Source of the DNA: Phoronis australis
Lineage: Eukaryota > Phoronida > Phoronidae
Direction of reading: 5' to 3'
Length of the DNA: 64,000 bases
Assembly: GCA_002633005.1 (NCBI GenBank)
Contig: NMRA01000153.1
Coordinates: 734,067-798,066 of the forward strand
In this document: positions 33,901 through 48,900 of the stretch, in pieces
Numbering within the stretch: position 1 is the stretch's first letter
How the letters are laid out: every line of letters starts with the position of its first letter
Made by a program: the position numbers and the translations under genes
The notes under the pieces: model-generated
The model's input: only the letters and a program-made list of their open reading frames with translations
Told to the model about the DNA's origin: nothing
Databases searched by the model: none

Positions 33901-36900
33901 TCGTGTTATTCCAAAGTGGTTGCATTTTTCGTAATCCAATACTCAGTTTCCACTCGCCTTCAACTTTCAAATCAGTGGTGATACTCTACTGATGTGAACT
34001 CATGTGACAGTGACACATCACTTGGCTAATTTACTTCATCCTTCCTGTGTGGAGACAAACATCCATCGGCAAGCAATGTGACAATCTGCAAAGTAGCCAT
34101 CAGCCTTATTGAACAACCTAGCTAATAGTTTTGCTATACAATATTATGGATTCCGTTTATCACTTCTTTCCTTTTTGAAGGCACTCCCAGTCTGGGTACA
34201 AAGAAGACCAAAGTTAACCACTCCTGAGTACTTGTCATGAGGCTTACTATGGGAAATTCCTATTTCCATGATGAAATCGGTTTAAAGATTGTAAAGTGTT
34301 ATCTGACCAAAGTTTTTGGGTGACCGATTATTTGAAAGGATAAAGTTTATCCTTGATCTGTCTGCACCAGTGGGTCAATATAGATATGATAAAATTTAGA
34401 ACAAAAATAATTGCCAAAATGATTTATGTTGTTTAATTTTTAACATAATTGTAGTGATCATCCACAATTTCTCAAAACATTCTTTGGTAGTAGCTGTGTT
34501 ATAGAACTTCGAAAAAATGATAAATAAAATAATGACTAAACCAATGCTGAATTGTCCGTCATATTTTGTCCTAAAGAGATTTTACTGCATGGTATATGAT
34601 TTTGAAGCCTTTATCTGTGTGAATATTGTGCTCTAATCTCTGTGAATGATCTTTTGGTTATTTCCTGTGCACAGCATGCTAATACTGTTACGGTTCATGA
34701 AACCAAGGGAGGTCATGTGACATGTTAATGTTTCATTAAATTATTATTTTCCAGGGACTGATAATTAATTTTAGCATCAAATTGTCATTCTTTGCAGAGC
34801 TAGCTTTTATTGGCCATTAGACCCTGTGTCCGAAATGATGCATTTTTACAGCCTGCTGTAAACATCTTTTGAATTTTTCAAATGTCACATGGTTAGCCCG
34901 ACCAATTCTATCCACATTCCAGTCTTACTAGGGGACTAGTCACCAAAGGAGTGACTATTCAATAGGTCACAAGTGAGGGTAGTTAATGGTGAAATGAAAT
35001 TTCTCCAGGTATATTGCTTGGTCATAAAATTTGTGTTTTTGTTTGTTTGTTTCTTTGTTTGCATGCTACAGATCGCAATTCGTATCAGATCAACCGGCAA
35101 TTTACATGCAACATATATCTATTTTTTGATGAAAAACTAGATGCAAGATAGCGCCGTGGCGACCACTTTTCGTCTGATCAACATGAAATTTACACACAGT
35201 GTTTACTTAGTGGCTTGAAGACTTTTGTTCTTGGGCAAAGTCAGACGCACGCTAAGGTGTGACGGCCATTTTTCAAATTATATTTGCGAAGCGATTCCTT
35301 GACTGAACTTTTTCAAATTTGGTATGTGAGTAGATCTCGTCATGGACTGTCTAATGCTTTGGTTTTGTCGTTGATCTAATGTTTTGTTCCATTTCACCAA
35401 GTGTTGCTCTTCTGTGTGCTTTCATCGTTTCTTATCAGATCATGTCTGACTAGAAAGCTTGTGGGCTAATTTTATGCATCACCAACTTTGTCCTTTTCAT
35501 TTTCTTTTGAATTTACATGGTTTGCTTATTTACTTTTATGTGTCATACCCAATAAATAAATTGCATAACATTATGAGTTATTGTCATGTTATCGGTTGTT
35601 GTCATTAAAAATCATCAGAAATTAATTCTCATCTGCTTATTATCTCATGACAGAACAACTAGTATCATGTGACTATACAATACGTGCGTGGTGACATGGG
35701 AGTTGCTGGGGAAAGCGATTTTCTACTTGGTAATGTATATCGAACAGTCGTATTTCCGAGATGAAAATATATTATCGTCTTTCCCTGCTCTACCTGGTAT
35801 GATCAGCTTGTAGGAGTAGTTTTGATCCCCACCAAGTCAGAACTTGCTAAATGGACTATCATAATTTGCGTTGAAATTGAGTGTATGACTTTAAGCGGAC
35901 TCCACTGTATTCAAATTTCACACGCATATATAGAATTTGGCCATTTGGAATTTCGTTTGCGGATTTTGGAAAGTCAGCGGTGACGTGCTTCTTGTGACTA
36001 CGTTACAAAAAATCCCCAGTATAGTTTCAACTCCAGACAATTGTGGTTTCTAAGATCACACCTAATCTGTTGTGAAACTTTCTTGTGATCTTTTGTTAGA
36101 GTTCACGCGTCATCAACTGAATATGTTACCCTGGTTACAAGTCATCACTATACCTTGGTTACCAAAGCCCATTGGAACTACTTTGGTATCAACGGTTTTT
36201 AAAGTAATTGTTTTTGGCTAATATCTGTAACTGCAATATTTCTTTGAAAAAAATGTTCATGTTAGAATCTAATAAATAAAGGTCTTTGAAGTTAACAAAT
36301 AATGTTCAGAAATAACAGTCATCAGGGCTTCTCCGCGCATGATCACTGAATTGACTTGGAGACAGCACAGCTAGACTGTCAAAATCCCTCGGCTTTGTTT
36401 TCTCACGTGAACCATAAAAACGATCTTTTTTGTCAAAAAAATCGATGTGTAACTTCAACCACATGACACAACTTTTGAAAAACATGCTTGTGCAATTAAA
36501 GAAAATTCAGTTATATTTTGTTAATAGTTTCATTTAAACTTGTGAATTGCATTCAGTTTTCATAACATACAACTGTCTTTGTAATATTAAAACTTAACAA
36601 ATGTTTATAAGTAACAGTCAGCGGGGCTTCTCTGTGAGTGAGCACTGAATTGACTTTGACACAGCACAGCTAGACAGTCTCACCGCGTTTCTTGAGTTGG
36701 GGGTTCATCTCCGTTTGAATGTACGTGTATACGGAATTTGTCGCCGACGGTGGGTCCGTGTAAGAAGTCATTGCATGTCCTTCCCACTGAGCGTATGTAT
36801 ACAGTTGTAACACTCAATTTATCAATCATAATCTTGTCACCTTCATGGAATTTCGGCATTGCTGCTTGGTTGTGTTTAGTGTTTTACAGATGACAAAATA

Positions 36901-39900
36901 TAAGGCGTATGGATTTCTACTTTGCACTACTTTGTGATTCACCCATGTCATATAAAAAATTATGTACTCTTGGTGTTACTCATCAGTCATATCGTACCAC
37001 ATTTCTAATTATGTGAGAAAGTATTTTATTACTTTGAAGCCATTGCTAATGTAGATATTGCCTTGCTCCACAACGGGATGATCTAGATTAGTGTACTTGC
37101 ATTATGAGGCCAAGTTTTTAATGAGAGGAGCTTTAAATTCCATTGTTTTTGTATACCTCTCTTCTAAGCACATGCAGTTTTTACTGACTTGTCACATCAC
37201 CTCGTTAGTCAGTTGAGACTGAACTGCATGCCTTTTAGGTAAAGGAGGATGGGAGTCACTGTTCATTTTAATGCACAGCCATATTGGAAATAAAATACAC
37301 AATCTATTCTGTCATTAAATTCTCCGTATTTAATGCTCATGTGTCTTCTTAACTTCTTCAGGGAGCTCAGGATGTACTTAAACAGTTTGGATACCTTGAT
37401 GAGTTCGAGGATGGCTTATGTTTCCCAGACACAGAACCCGACTCAACAACTGTGTGTACCTTGCTTGCTGACATTCTCATTGCGAAGTTTGAAATTGACA
37501 AGTACCGAAACAGGATCCACCCCTTCCCCAATTTAATGGACGAAATTGTTCCTAAAAATGCGAGGTCAGTGTTCACAAAGTAGTCACTTACAGGGATTCT
37601 GGATTTTGAGAACCATCTTTCTTCACTTATTGAATAACAGATATCAACTGGTTCTCAATATCTGGGACCCTATAAGTGACTATTGCCTAAAGTAAATGGC
37701 TAAATTCTTTAAATCCACATGACGTAAACCACTTTCAAAACTTCTGATATCATTGTATAGCAATAGCTGACATAGGATATCGTGAAGGGGGGCTGCCCAC
37801 AATCTCCAAAGAACGCGACATGGTTCATAAAATGGGTTTGCTAGGTGTGGCTATAGGGGACTAGGAGCAGCCCTTGGAGGACAGGGTAGCCCACTGATTT
37901 AAACTGAGTTAGCTGGCAGCTCAGATTGAAAGCGTGACTACAACAACCAGGCTCAGAATGTGAATTTCGCGTAAACGACAAGTTATTTGATTATTGTCAA
38001 CGATTAATGCAGACAATTCACTGATGTTGCAAGTTTTTTGTTTGTTTTAGTTGTACTCTATGGAGCACTGATTTGTAGCCTTCTAGAGAATAGCAGTATG
38101 GCACAGTTAAAAATTCTGGCATATAATTATGATATAATTATAGTTAAAACTATAGTATTGGTGTCCTAATCATTGTCATTTAGTTCTGCAATAATTTACA
38201 ACTCATTAGGAATGCTAGAGACCACCACCGTGGCAGTTGAATGTGGTAATAGGTTGAGCTAAATTACCTAATTTAAAAGTACTTGACGAGTTTAAAGTTA
38301 TAACTTACAAAACTTTCTCTAGTACATCAAATCTGTGTGTACTTTGTTATTTGCACTGGTTTGTTCTGGTTTTATTGGTCTATGGCTCATCATTTTATAG
38401 CACTATTAATTCCAGTGGAATCCTTTTTTTCAATTTACAGACTTGCACCAGCTCCCCCTCAACCAGTCAACAATCCAACGAGCACAGTTCAGAGGACGCC
38501 CTTACCTCGACAAAACCCCCAGCAATACGAGAATGTTAATATCAACGAAAGTGGTGATGGTGAAGAAAAGCCTGCTCTTGCCAAACCTACTTCCTCTAAA
38601 CATGTCAGTACCATGCCAAGTGCTGCTGCGAGGTCTTACTTGAGTCAGACAAGCCCTCACCAGTATGGAAGTGTTAAATCCACTGCAGGTGGAGAGAGCA
38701 AAGTTGACTCTTCAGCAAACAGTAAGACAGAGGCACAATCAGTGTTCACAGGTCGAGGGGTGTCAGATTTCATAAAAAACGTAAGTTTGATATCAATTTT
38801 TTTCTCAAAATAGAATTTAGAAATGATTCCAAGAAACTTTGTATGCATAACTTGATCTGAAGTCTCTAACCATCTGTTCACAGTCCTCAGTCAAGGATGG
38901 CAAAATGTTTCGTAATCTCATTCAGCTAGTCCTTGTGGTTTGGCCATCCTGAGATTATAACTCCAGTTGACTGGCTCTGCTGAAGCAGAGGTATTTGATC
39001 ACATAACAATGGATCGCTATCATCATGGTGAAGTTATGTAACGAGTGTGAAATTACCGTGGCCTCAAATTGGCGCGTAATTCTTGACTTCCTAAACGTCA
39101 CTTCCGGAGTAGAGGACGGCTAATTAATTAAATTACGAGAAGCAGTAATTAACTGAAAACTATGTCTGGGATAATCAATGAACTTTATTTTTCTAAAAAT
39201 GACATGAAAAAAGGTTGTCTTTGCCTTTAATAGTCACTTATGGAGTGTCCTTAATAGTCACTTATGGAGTGTCCTGGATTTTGAGAACCATTTTTACCGT
39301 TATTGAGTGGAGAAGGCTTTTTGTTGACGATAACTGACCAACACCAAGTGAGCGAACAATGAAATGTCCAATGTCAGCCCAAAAAATTTTCAAAAATTCC
39401 TATGAAAAACCATCGGAGCTTTTGGAGCATTTGTTGTTTTTCATTTTTTTCAAGGATTGGGAGACTTCTTCATTTTGTAAGAAGACCTTTTAATTTTTCT
39501 TTTTCTGTCTCACTTAATTTGGCGACACACACCTTATCAAGAAGAGTGTCTAAATCTATATTTGCATAGATTTTCATAATAAAGTTTTGGTTCTGAATAA
39601 CCTCTTCTTCACTATTGGTTTAAGTATTGTCAGATTTCCACAGGAAAGGCATACGCTTACTTCTGTGATGTCTAATTTCCGAGTTAAGAAAATATTTGGA
39701 AGATTTTTCATCATTTTTGTATGAGAAGGGTGGAGAAAACTTGGTCTCAAATTGCAGGACTCCTGTAAGTGAGTGTTACCGACAGATCATCGAGTACTTG
39801 TTGGTGAGGTCCCGTGTCATTGCTAAAATTTTGCCGGGACACTTTGGTTCATTTCGTGTAAGGTACTTAAGTCGTCACTTTGAAATTTAATCCCACTTCA

Positions 39901-42900
39901 CAATTACCGAATAAAGTTTTAGTGATGTTATTGCCTATTAGTGATATCATTAGTGATATTATTGCCTGTTAGTGATATCGTTAGTGATGTTATTGCCTGT
40001 TAGGGACATCGCTAGTGATGTTATTGCCTGTTAGGGACATCGCTAGTGATGCTATTGCCTATTAGGGACATCGCTAGTGATGCTATTGCCTGTTAGCGAC
40101 ATCGCTAGTGATGTTATTTCCTGTTAGCGACATCGCTAGTGATGTTATTGCCTGTTAGTGACATTGTTAGTGATATAATAGTAGTGATATTATTGCCTAT
40201 TAGTCATATTATTAATGATATTATTGCATAAAAATAATCTCTTCACATTATCTCTGTCAGTGCGCAGCAGTTATGGGTACATTTTCAGATGTTTTGCACT
40301 TTTGCTAAAGGGAGTTTTTATTATTTTTTCGAAATGGTTATGTGGAGCACAAGAACAAATTTTTGACTTATAAAATGATAATAAAAAATAATTTGCTGGC
40401 GATCTGATACGCGTTGTGCCAGATGTGTGCAGGCTGCATAGTTGGGCCCATTGCACTGATCACCTGGAACCATTTTTATGTTTTATTAATTTATAGTTAA
40501 AACCAATCTGAGATGCTAGAAACCTGACGCAAGGGTCCAGCAATGTGCCCTTGTGGGACTCGAACCCACGACCTTGAGTAAAGGAAGTTGACACTTATCT
40601 CATTAGGCCACATTACCTCTTCAAGTTTTGACTTAAGTCTAAGCTGGCTTGTCATGAAACATACCTTTGATCTATATGCACCTTCTCATGTACAAAACTG
40701 GAGATAACCCACCATGTCCTGTTGCTCTTGTTCAATATACAATATGACCAGGATTAATGATGAGTGGAAGTCAACTTGTCTGACACTGGAAATGTAGGCA
40801 GGTGGTCATCATTGTTAATGGTCACACAATAGATGTTTACTCACAGTAATTAGCTGTTGTATCATACAGGCTGTTTGTTGCTACTGGATGTCTCTTATGT
40901 AAATCTTGGTTATGCCTGCTCGTAACGCATGACAGTATCTAACAGATCTGTATGATCTTGCCAAACTCGTAGTTTACTGTTGTTTTAAGTCTATCCCTGC
41001 TTCATTGTGCTCTGCATGTGGGTGGGTGTGTGGGTGCGTGGGTGAGTGCGTGCGTGGGTGAGTGCGTGCATGTTTTTTTGTGTGCATGTGGATGTGTGAA
41101 AGACATATTAAATGATGATTTTCTCAACATCTTCATTGTAGCTTGGACTCAATGTTATGGCTTCCTTATCACGTGAAACAAGCCCTGAGAAAGAGCCTGC
41201 AGCACCTGTTCAGTGTGATATTTGTGGGAACTCTCTCGCTGAAAAGGAATGTGCCACTTGCATGAAACAACTATGTACCAACTGTGATAACTTTTGGCAC
41301 AATCACCCCAGGAGGCGAGGGCATGATACAGTCCTCATACAACAGGTCACAAGTCCTACAAAAAGGTTGGTCAGTCGTAGGAAAAGCAAATGGTTTGATA
41401 TTAAGTCTTTCCACACGCTGTAATTTAACCTAAACAAAAGTGATTTTTGTAACACATTCACTTGGTGCCATAACACCTGTAGAGCACATAATAGGTTTAT
41501 GAACAAGTGCTTTAAATTCAGGTGTTAACCAGGCACTAAATCTGGATTTAAAAAACTATTATTAGTGATAGTAACTGCTTCAAGCTTGGGGTATTTCTTC
41601 CATGGAGCTGCTGCTGTTTTACAGATGCATTGTGGGACAGTTGTCTGCTCAAAAATATCCAGTGACATCACTGAAAACTGGTTTAATAGACGCAAGCATT
41701 TAGCGAGTAAAGCTAATGTGTTCATGTGCTTCACGTGTAATGTATGGCGATACCTTTTGATGTCTCGCATAATCCTGCATTTTCGCTCGTTTCTTGCATT
41801 TCTTAGGCGTTGAGATTAACATCAGTGGCGATGGGATGGTGTGTGCCTGGAGAATATGTTGCACAAAATATTTACTAAAAGTCTATTTAATGCAGTTTGA
41901 AGTTCACTTTCAATTTTTACTTTTGTATGTGTCTTGTTTAATCGTAGTCGCACAAAAAGTCACGTTGCAACAGCGTTCTCCCACTTTGAATGGTGGTAAT
42001 CACAACTGGCGAGTGCTGTTTCCGCCATACTGTATTCAAGTCACGAAGTTTCTGCAGTGTCACCGAATGTTTACTAGTATTCAACCTGTCTGTACTGCAT
42101 ATTTTGAAAAATGACAGCAGCGCTATAGATGAAATATCCAAATTGCTGTCTTTTAGTTAATAACTTAGCAACTGTTCCTTGAAATTGTGGAGCGTTTTAG
42201 CAAATTACACAACATTTTCCTGAATTCAGGATTGTTTTGAGTTGACCTAGAAAATACCCTTTGGCTAGTAATCTGAAAATGTCCTCCTGGAGTCTCTAGG
42301 AGCGAGTTTTGAGGGTGGATAGTAGTTTTGTCTTCTCCGTAAAGGTATTTACTAGGTAAAACAACTAGACCATTTGGAACCAATTTAACTCTGGATTATT
42401 CAATTTCGTCAAGTTTTTGGATTGTTTGTTGTAGGGAGATGGTCACTAAAGTAGAGAGCCCATTGCCTGATACCAGTCGGGTTATACCTTCGATTGTTAC
42501 ACCAAAGGTGACGCCTGTACCAGCGCCACGCCTCAAAAAATCTACAAGATATAATTTAGATCAGCAGCAAGGGACAGTTGCGAGTTCCACGTCGACACCA
42601 TCACCAAAAGCAGACGAACTTGACGGTTTATCAACAACAGAATTACACACACTGCTACAGGAAACTGATATATATATCACTAGCCTCGAAGACAAGATAT
42701 ACAAAATCATTTTAAACAACGAGGACTTTTCAAGAAGTGCAGATTATATTAGTCTAACGAAACAGAAGGATCATCTGAAGAAAAAAAGGGCTTTAGTTAA
42801 GCAAAAGCTTCATTCCCGTGCTCAAAGTCTCTCTGATCTTGGGGACATCAGTTTTCCTCCAACCTTCCGACCACAGCAGTTGGAACATTCTTTTTCGTAT

Positions 42901-45900
42901 GTCAACCCTGAATTTTCTCGACCCGGGATGGAACAATTACCTGGTTCTTACTTTACATTACCAGCATCTCAGACTCGCCGTCAAGACCACGTGTCATCGC
43001 AAACGTTACCACGTCATTTATCAGGTGAACCAATGTCGTTTGTGCCAGTGGCAACCCGTTCACCATTACTGCCATCAGAAATGAGTGGCCATTCTTCTAT
43101 GATTCAAATACCAACAAAGTCAATGGAGACAACTGGGCGGTCACAACTGACAGGATCGGGATATCTTCCTCCCAGTGGACCTCCAAACACTTTGCGTACC
43201 AATCCACCATTAAATCATAGTCATGTAACATCATCTGCTTCTGTGCAGACGGCTGTTTCTGGCACAGCTATGTCAGGTGTTGCTAGTGTAGCAAAAACTA
43301 TTGAATGTCCCGCATGTAAAAGTAAAGGAATTCCGTCTGGCTCCGTGAAATGTGGGGTTTGCGGATATCAGCTCAAACGCGTGCCTCACCAGTCATTCTC
43401 TGGAGATAATGAAGCCACTGAACAGATGAACAAGAGCAAATCAGCACCATCTATGGTGAGTTCTCAACAGAGTGGCGAGGGAGCTGCTTTAAGCGCAGTT
43501 GAAGAGTGGGAATGTGAACACTGTACTTTTGTGAATCCATCGTCGACAAGAATCTGTTCAATGTGTAATAAAACGAGCGATGCACCGAGAATTGTTGGGC
43601 CTACGGTTGAGGAGGTGTTTGCTAATGAACGTGAGCACGAGAACACTGCTGCCCCCTGTCAACATGTTGAATTGGTAGACCAATTGGCCCAGGAGCAAGA
43701 CCAGGTGAGTTAGACACACAGTGTTGTTGTTACATTGTTCATACATTTGTCTATGTGCACATTTAGGCCTTCCACCTATACTTGAAATTATTATTAACTT
43801 CATTCAATAAAAGTACGAAGTGATATTATTATGAGCGAGAACATTTTAAGTGTAATATTGGTAACTTTGTTGGCCTTAGTTATTGGAATGAGTACAATAA
43901 TTCCAACAATCCAGTTTATTTGGATTGGATAACGTTTTTGATTCATGTTTTGTAACTAGTAGGTACTTTCTACTTCAGGTTACATTAAAACAACAGATAG
44001 CATTCTGATGGAAAATGTTATTTGAAATCACCATCATCCCACAAACTGGCCCCCACAGCACCTAAAAATGGCTAAAAATCAAATACACAAAACTGTGCAA
44101 AATTTACCGAATTTCAGCACTCCAATGAAAGTTAACAGAAACCCCCTTTGAAAATGCAAAGACTGTCTTCTGAATAAATATAGAGGAAAACAAAAAAGCT
44201 ATATCAACAATTTCTCTAACTGAACCTTTTTGAACCAAAAATGAGCTGTTGTGGGCCAAAATATTCATATTCATTTTAACTTAAAAAACAGTGGCCCAAA
44301 ATTTAGATATAAACAATCTGAACATATCTCACCAGGACGTATGAATGCACAATTTTTTAAGGTCTGAGTCGGTGAGGCTAGAGTCGACCTTTTGGGGCTT
44401 TAGTGGAATGATAGCTGAATTGTCCTCGTGGTTACCTGAATGACCAAAATGTCAAGAACTTCAAAATTTTTGAAAAATGTGGCTGGATTTCTATTCGCAG
44501 TTGTGGGTCCAAATCTTGTCACTAGGCATCCGAATAGCCATTTGTTGTTAGATGTATAACATTTTGAAGTTTTGGACTGCTAATACTGTTTCTGTGTAGG
44601 TTTACTATGAAAAGAAAGCTGCACATGAAGCCTACCAGAGACAGCTTGAGCTCGAGCAACGCACTGGACATTTAAAAACAGCAGCATCTCCATCTCTGGG
44701 AGGAACTCCCAAAAGTGAACCTCAGGCTGGGGCTCCAAAGAAGGACCGTGCAGCTAGTGCGCCTAAGCCTGTCAATAGGAAACAGCAGACAGAGAGAGTA
44801 CAAGAGACCATAGGTGTGACTATGACACATGGTGCTTCGAGGAAAACTGAAGAGGTGGTGCTGGCATCTAATGACGAAGTACACGCGAAAAATAAACGTC
44901 TGGAGTTGTATGTAGATGGCAAAGAAACACTGCGACATGTCAGGGTGAGTGGTGAGGAGCTGGTATGAGTAGTGATTAAGAGTTGAGTGGAGTTGTGGTC
45001 TGGAGTTGGGATGAGTAGAGGGTAGGAGTCGGGATGGGTAGAGGGTAGGAGTCGGGACGGGTAGAGGGTAGGAGTCGGGACGGGTAGAGGGTAGGAGTCG
45101 GGAAGGGTAGAGGGTAGGAGTCGGGACGGGTAGAGGGTAGGAGTCGGGATGGGTAGAGGGTAGGAGTCGGGATGGGTAGAGGGTAGGAGTCGGGATGAGT
45201 AGAGGGTAGGAGTCGCAATGGATAATGGTTAGGAGTTGAGATGGTTATTGGTTAGGTGTAAGGATGGGTATTGGTTAGGAGTCAGGTTGAGCAGTGGGAT
45301 TGGGATGAGTAGTGGTTAGGAATGGGGTTGAGTGATAAGGAGTTGGTATTGCTGGTATTGGAAGAAGAATTTGTGGCTAAATTTATCCATTTTTAAGTTT
45401 ATTTACTTTTAAAATTTGGGAAACTTGAAGACCCATGCAGCAATACTTAGTCAAAATCATGAAATTATGAAGTGGAATGAATCAAGTTATTGGCGGTGAA
45501 TCTCGCTGTTGGAGCAATCAATGCTCCCCATTCAATTGGTTATTTTAGCAATCAATGCTCCCCATTTGGTCGGTTGTTTTAGCAATCAATGCTCCCCATT
45601 TGGGCGGTTGTTTTAGCAATCAATGCTCCCCATTTGGTCGGTTGTTTTAGCAATCATTGCTCCCCATTTGGTTGGTTGTTTTATCATTTCTGATAACCAA
45701 CGTTATCTCGCTGTACTATAAAACAAAAGAAAGGATCCCGCCCCAAAATAAAGAATAAACAATAATGAATTAAAAAAAGTAAATATCAGACAAAAATGCA
45801 GGGACTTGCTTTCAAGTGGTAAAGCATTTTTATCATGAAGCACGGTACTGTAATTCTCCACTGATTTTACACAATAATAATTGCCAAAATGGTCGTTTTC

Positions 45901-48900
45901 ATGAGCCCACATACTTATGCATTGGCGCATTATGCTGGCATCCATGTCCATCTGTCTGGCGTCCATCCAGGGCCCGGTGTTGGGCATCTACTGCTGTATC
46001 TCCAAAACCCTTGGATGTGTGCTCATCAAATTTTGCTGAATGTTCTTTCATGGATGGGACAGCATGAACAAATTTTTGGACAGATCCGACTTCAGATGTC
46101 TCCCGTGGTGGCAATTTTAGTCTTTTACATTTTGCATCTTTATCTTTGGAATTCCTAGTTAACAGAATTCCATAAAATTTGACAGATAAGTATATCTATT
46201 AGTGTTATGATGTCATCTTCCCATTTTTGGTTGGGTTTGAGGTATTTTGCACCACCTTGTAGCCATTTTTACTATTTCCGAGTCTGTTTTTGGCATACGG
46301 CCCTCTGTCAACCAAACCTCTCTTAAGTATGATTTTGAAAGTTGGCATGTATGTTTCTACTGTGAAGGGCATGGCTGGCGATGATTTTCAGATGGCATAT
46401 CCAAGTGGCAATTTTGTTTAGCGCATCTTTGGCTTCATCTCCTAAACCCTTTGCAGGATCTTTGATAAATTTGGCAAGAGTTTTTGTTGGAAGATGAGAA
46501 CGGATGATGACGTTCGAGCAGATCCCGACTCACATTGTGCCTCCTAGTGGCAGTTTTGTTTTTTTTCTTGTTTTTCCCCTGCATCTTTTGGAGTTCTTTG
46601 ATATATTTTTGTGGAATTTGGTATCTATTAAAAGAGGTGATGACAGCTTCCTGGTTACATATAGATTTGACATAGTGGCTGTTCTATTACGTTTGAGTCT
46701 GTTTTTGGCATCCATCGCTCTATCGTCAAACCACTCTTAGTGTTCTTACTGGGAAAAGCATGGCTGACAATGATTTTTGGACAGTATTCGCTACTGTGGC
46801 GCCCTCTAATGACAATATTGCTTTTTTCGCATCCAAAGCTGTTTCTCTTAAAGGAGAATGCAACCCGATTTAATTAGTCTTTTTTACTGTCTTAATCGGT
46901 CTATATCCTCATCGCCTCTTATGCGGTCGACATCAACTTTCCGAGAGATGTCGCGTTAACCTGTGGGGAAGCTGAGAAACGACGCAGTGACGTCAGTGGT
47001 TCATCTGCAGAGTGAATGCCGCTATATTGCAGTGCATCGTTCCCTATTGTCCGAACTATGAAACTGCGAAGAAAGTGGGTATATCATTTTTTCGACCTCG
47101 AGAGCCTGAAATGCTTAGGAAGTGGCTCGCGGTAGTGAGCAATGAAAGGTATGCTGTTAATAGCAAGTACGAGGCCGTGAAACATCTTCGTGTCTGTGGC
47201 CGGCATTTCGTCGACAGTGATTTCTCTGGCGAATTCCGTCTTACCAAAGAACTATCCATACAATCCGTTACCTGTGCATGTTCACGGCCCCTCTCTAGTA
47301 TTTCTTGGTCAGTGTATTCCGGTTCGAGCTGATAGCCTGTGAAACCTAACGATCTGGCCCGTGAAGTATTCGTCGGACTAAGTCGGGATTGGCGCCGGGC
47401 GAGTTGCCATGTAGACTATTCTGCGTTCTGTTTCAAAATGAATTATTCTCATCCTAAAATGATCCTAACCAATGCTTATAGTATGAAACTGAAACAAAGT
47501 CTGTCTCATTAGATACAGTTTGTAATGCGTTGGAGTGCAAATGTTTTGAGAAGCCAGCAATGAATAAACCACTGCTTTTGATGCCGGCAACAAAGGTAAT
47601 TGACCAGGCACCGAGGCCGTGTGAGCGCATGCTAATTCAGTGCTTGCTGACAGAAAGCCGTCGTGAAACAATTACTCGATGTTATATTCTATTTTATATT
47701 TTATATTTATTTTGATATTTGATGTTCACATATTAGGGGAATCTTTGAAATACATTGTTCAATTAAATCACTGTTACTGTACAACCTTTGCCCTGACGGT
47801 CTGTGGAAGGGAAACCCGACTTTGCGGCCCCCGACAAGTAAGTAGATTTTCAGTTTCGCGGCTAATTCACATAAATAATTATGTGCACATTATTTCTTTG
47901 GCTCAATATTATAGTCTTTTTGTGACTGGAGGTTTAGTTTCCAACTCAAGCTGGTTTATGTTTGGGCCAGTCCCGGCGGCCGCGATGGGCCGCGACGGGC
48001 CTGATCGGGTTCCCAGCCACTGGCCGGAATAACAAGCGTTTTGTGTGTTTACAACTCAAAAAATCACAAGTCTAAACAACACAGATCTAGGTTCTCCTGT
48101 CTGTATCTCACGAAAAATACTTCGAATTTATCTCCGAACAAACTCCAAGCTCCTGCTACGGACCTTACTGCGGGCCTGCCGAACTTTGTAGGCTAGCTAC
48201 GGTGTCCAAATACCAATAAATCCATAACAGCTAAATAAAACAACAAGTTTTTATAAGAACTCGGTGTATTTTTAAGGGTTTTACATCGAAGTTTGATGAT
48301 TTATTGGTGTTAAACGATAAATTCAAGCAATAAGCTGACACCAGTAACCCATGTTGGTAACTGCTGAACAGACTGCGTGTGAAACCAATTATGTCATTGG
48401 ATAATTTCAACACCTCCGCTGCCGTCAGGTGTCAGGAGTAGAACTACTCGATCTAAATTGATACAAATTAGGTTGTTTTTTGGGTGGCATGCTCCTTTAA
48501 GTTTACTAGCTCTTCAGTGGGAATGGTTGAAATAGCCCTTTTATCTGCTATATGATGTGATGTACATGGTGGGTACATAATAATGCTCTCCACTGCTACT
48601 GCTCCATTTTTCAAAGGTTGCTTTTGCAAATAATTGAAGTTCTGCAACTGTTGTTTTATGATCTACACACTAAAATCCATGCTTTTAGCTGATCAATCTG
48701 TAAATGATATTTTATAACATCTACACATTACAATCCATGCTTGTAGCTAATCAAATCTTATTCTTAATATTTACTTTCGTGGAGAAGTATAACACGATGC
48801 AAGAATTTCACTTGTCGGCCATATTGTCTCCTAAATAAGTGCAGACATACTGTATACGATAATGTAACTAAAGGTATCATTGAACATATCCTTAAATTTT

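Noticed and set aside
44976-45218. Pro/Ser/Leu-rich minus-strand frame
   Set aside because: Translation of the 23-bp minisatellite.
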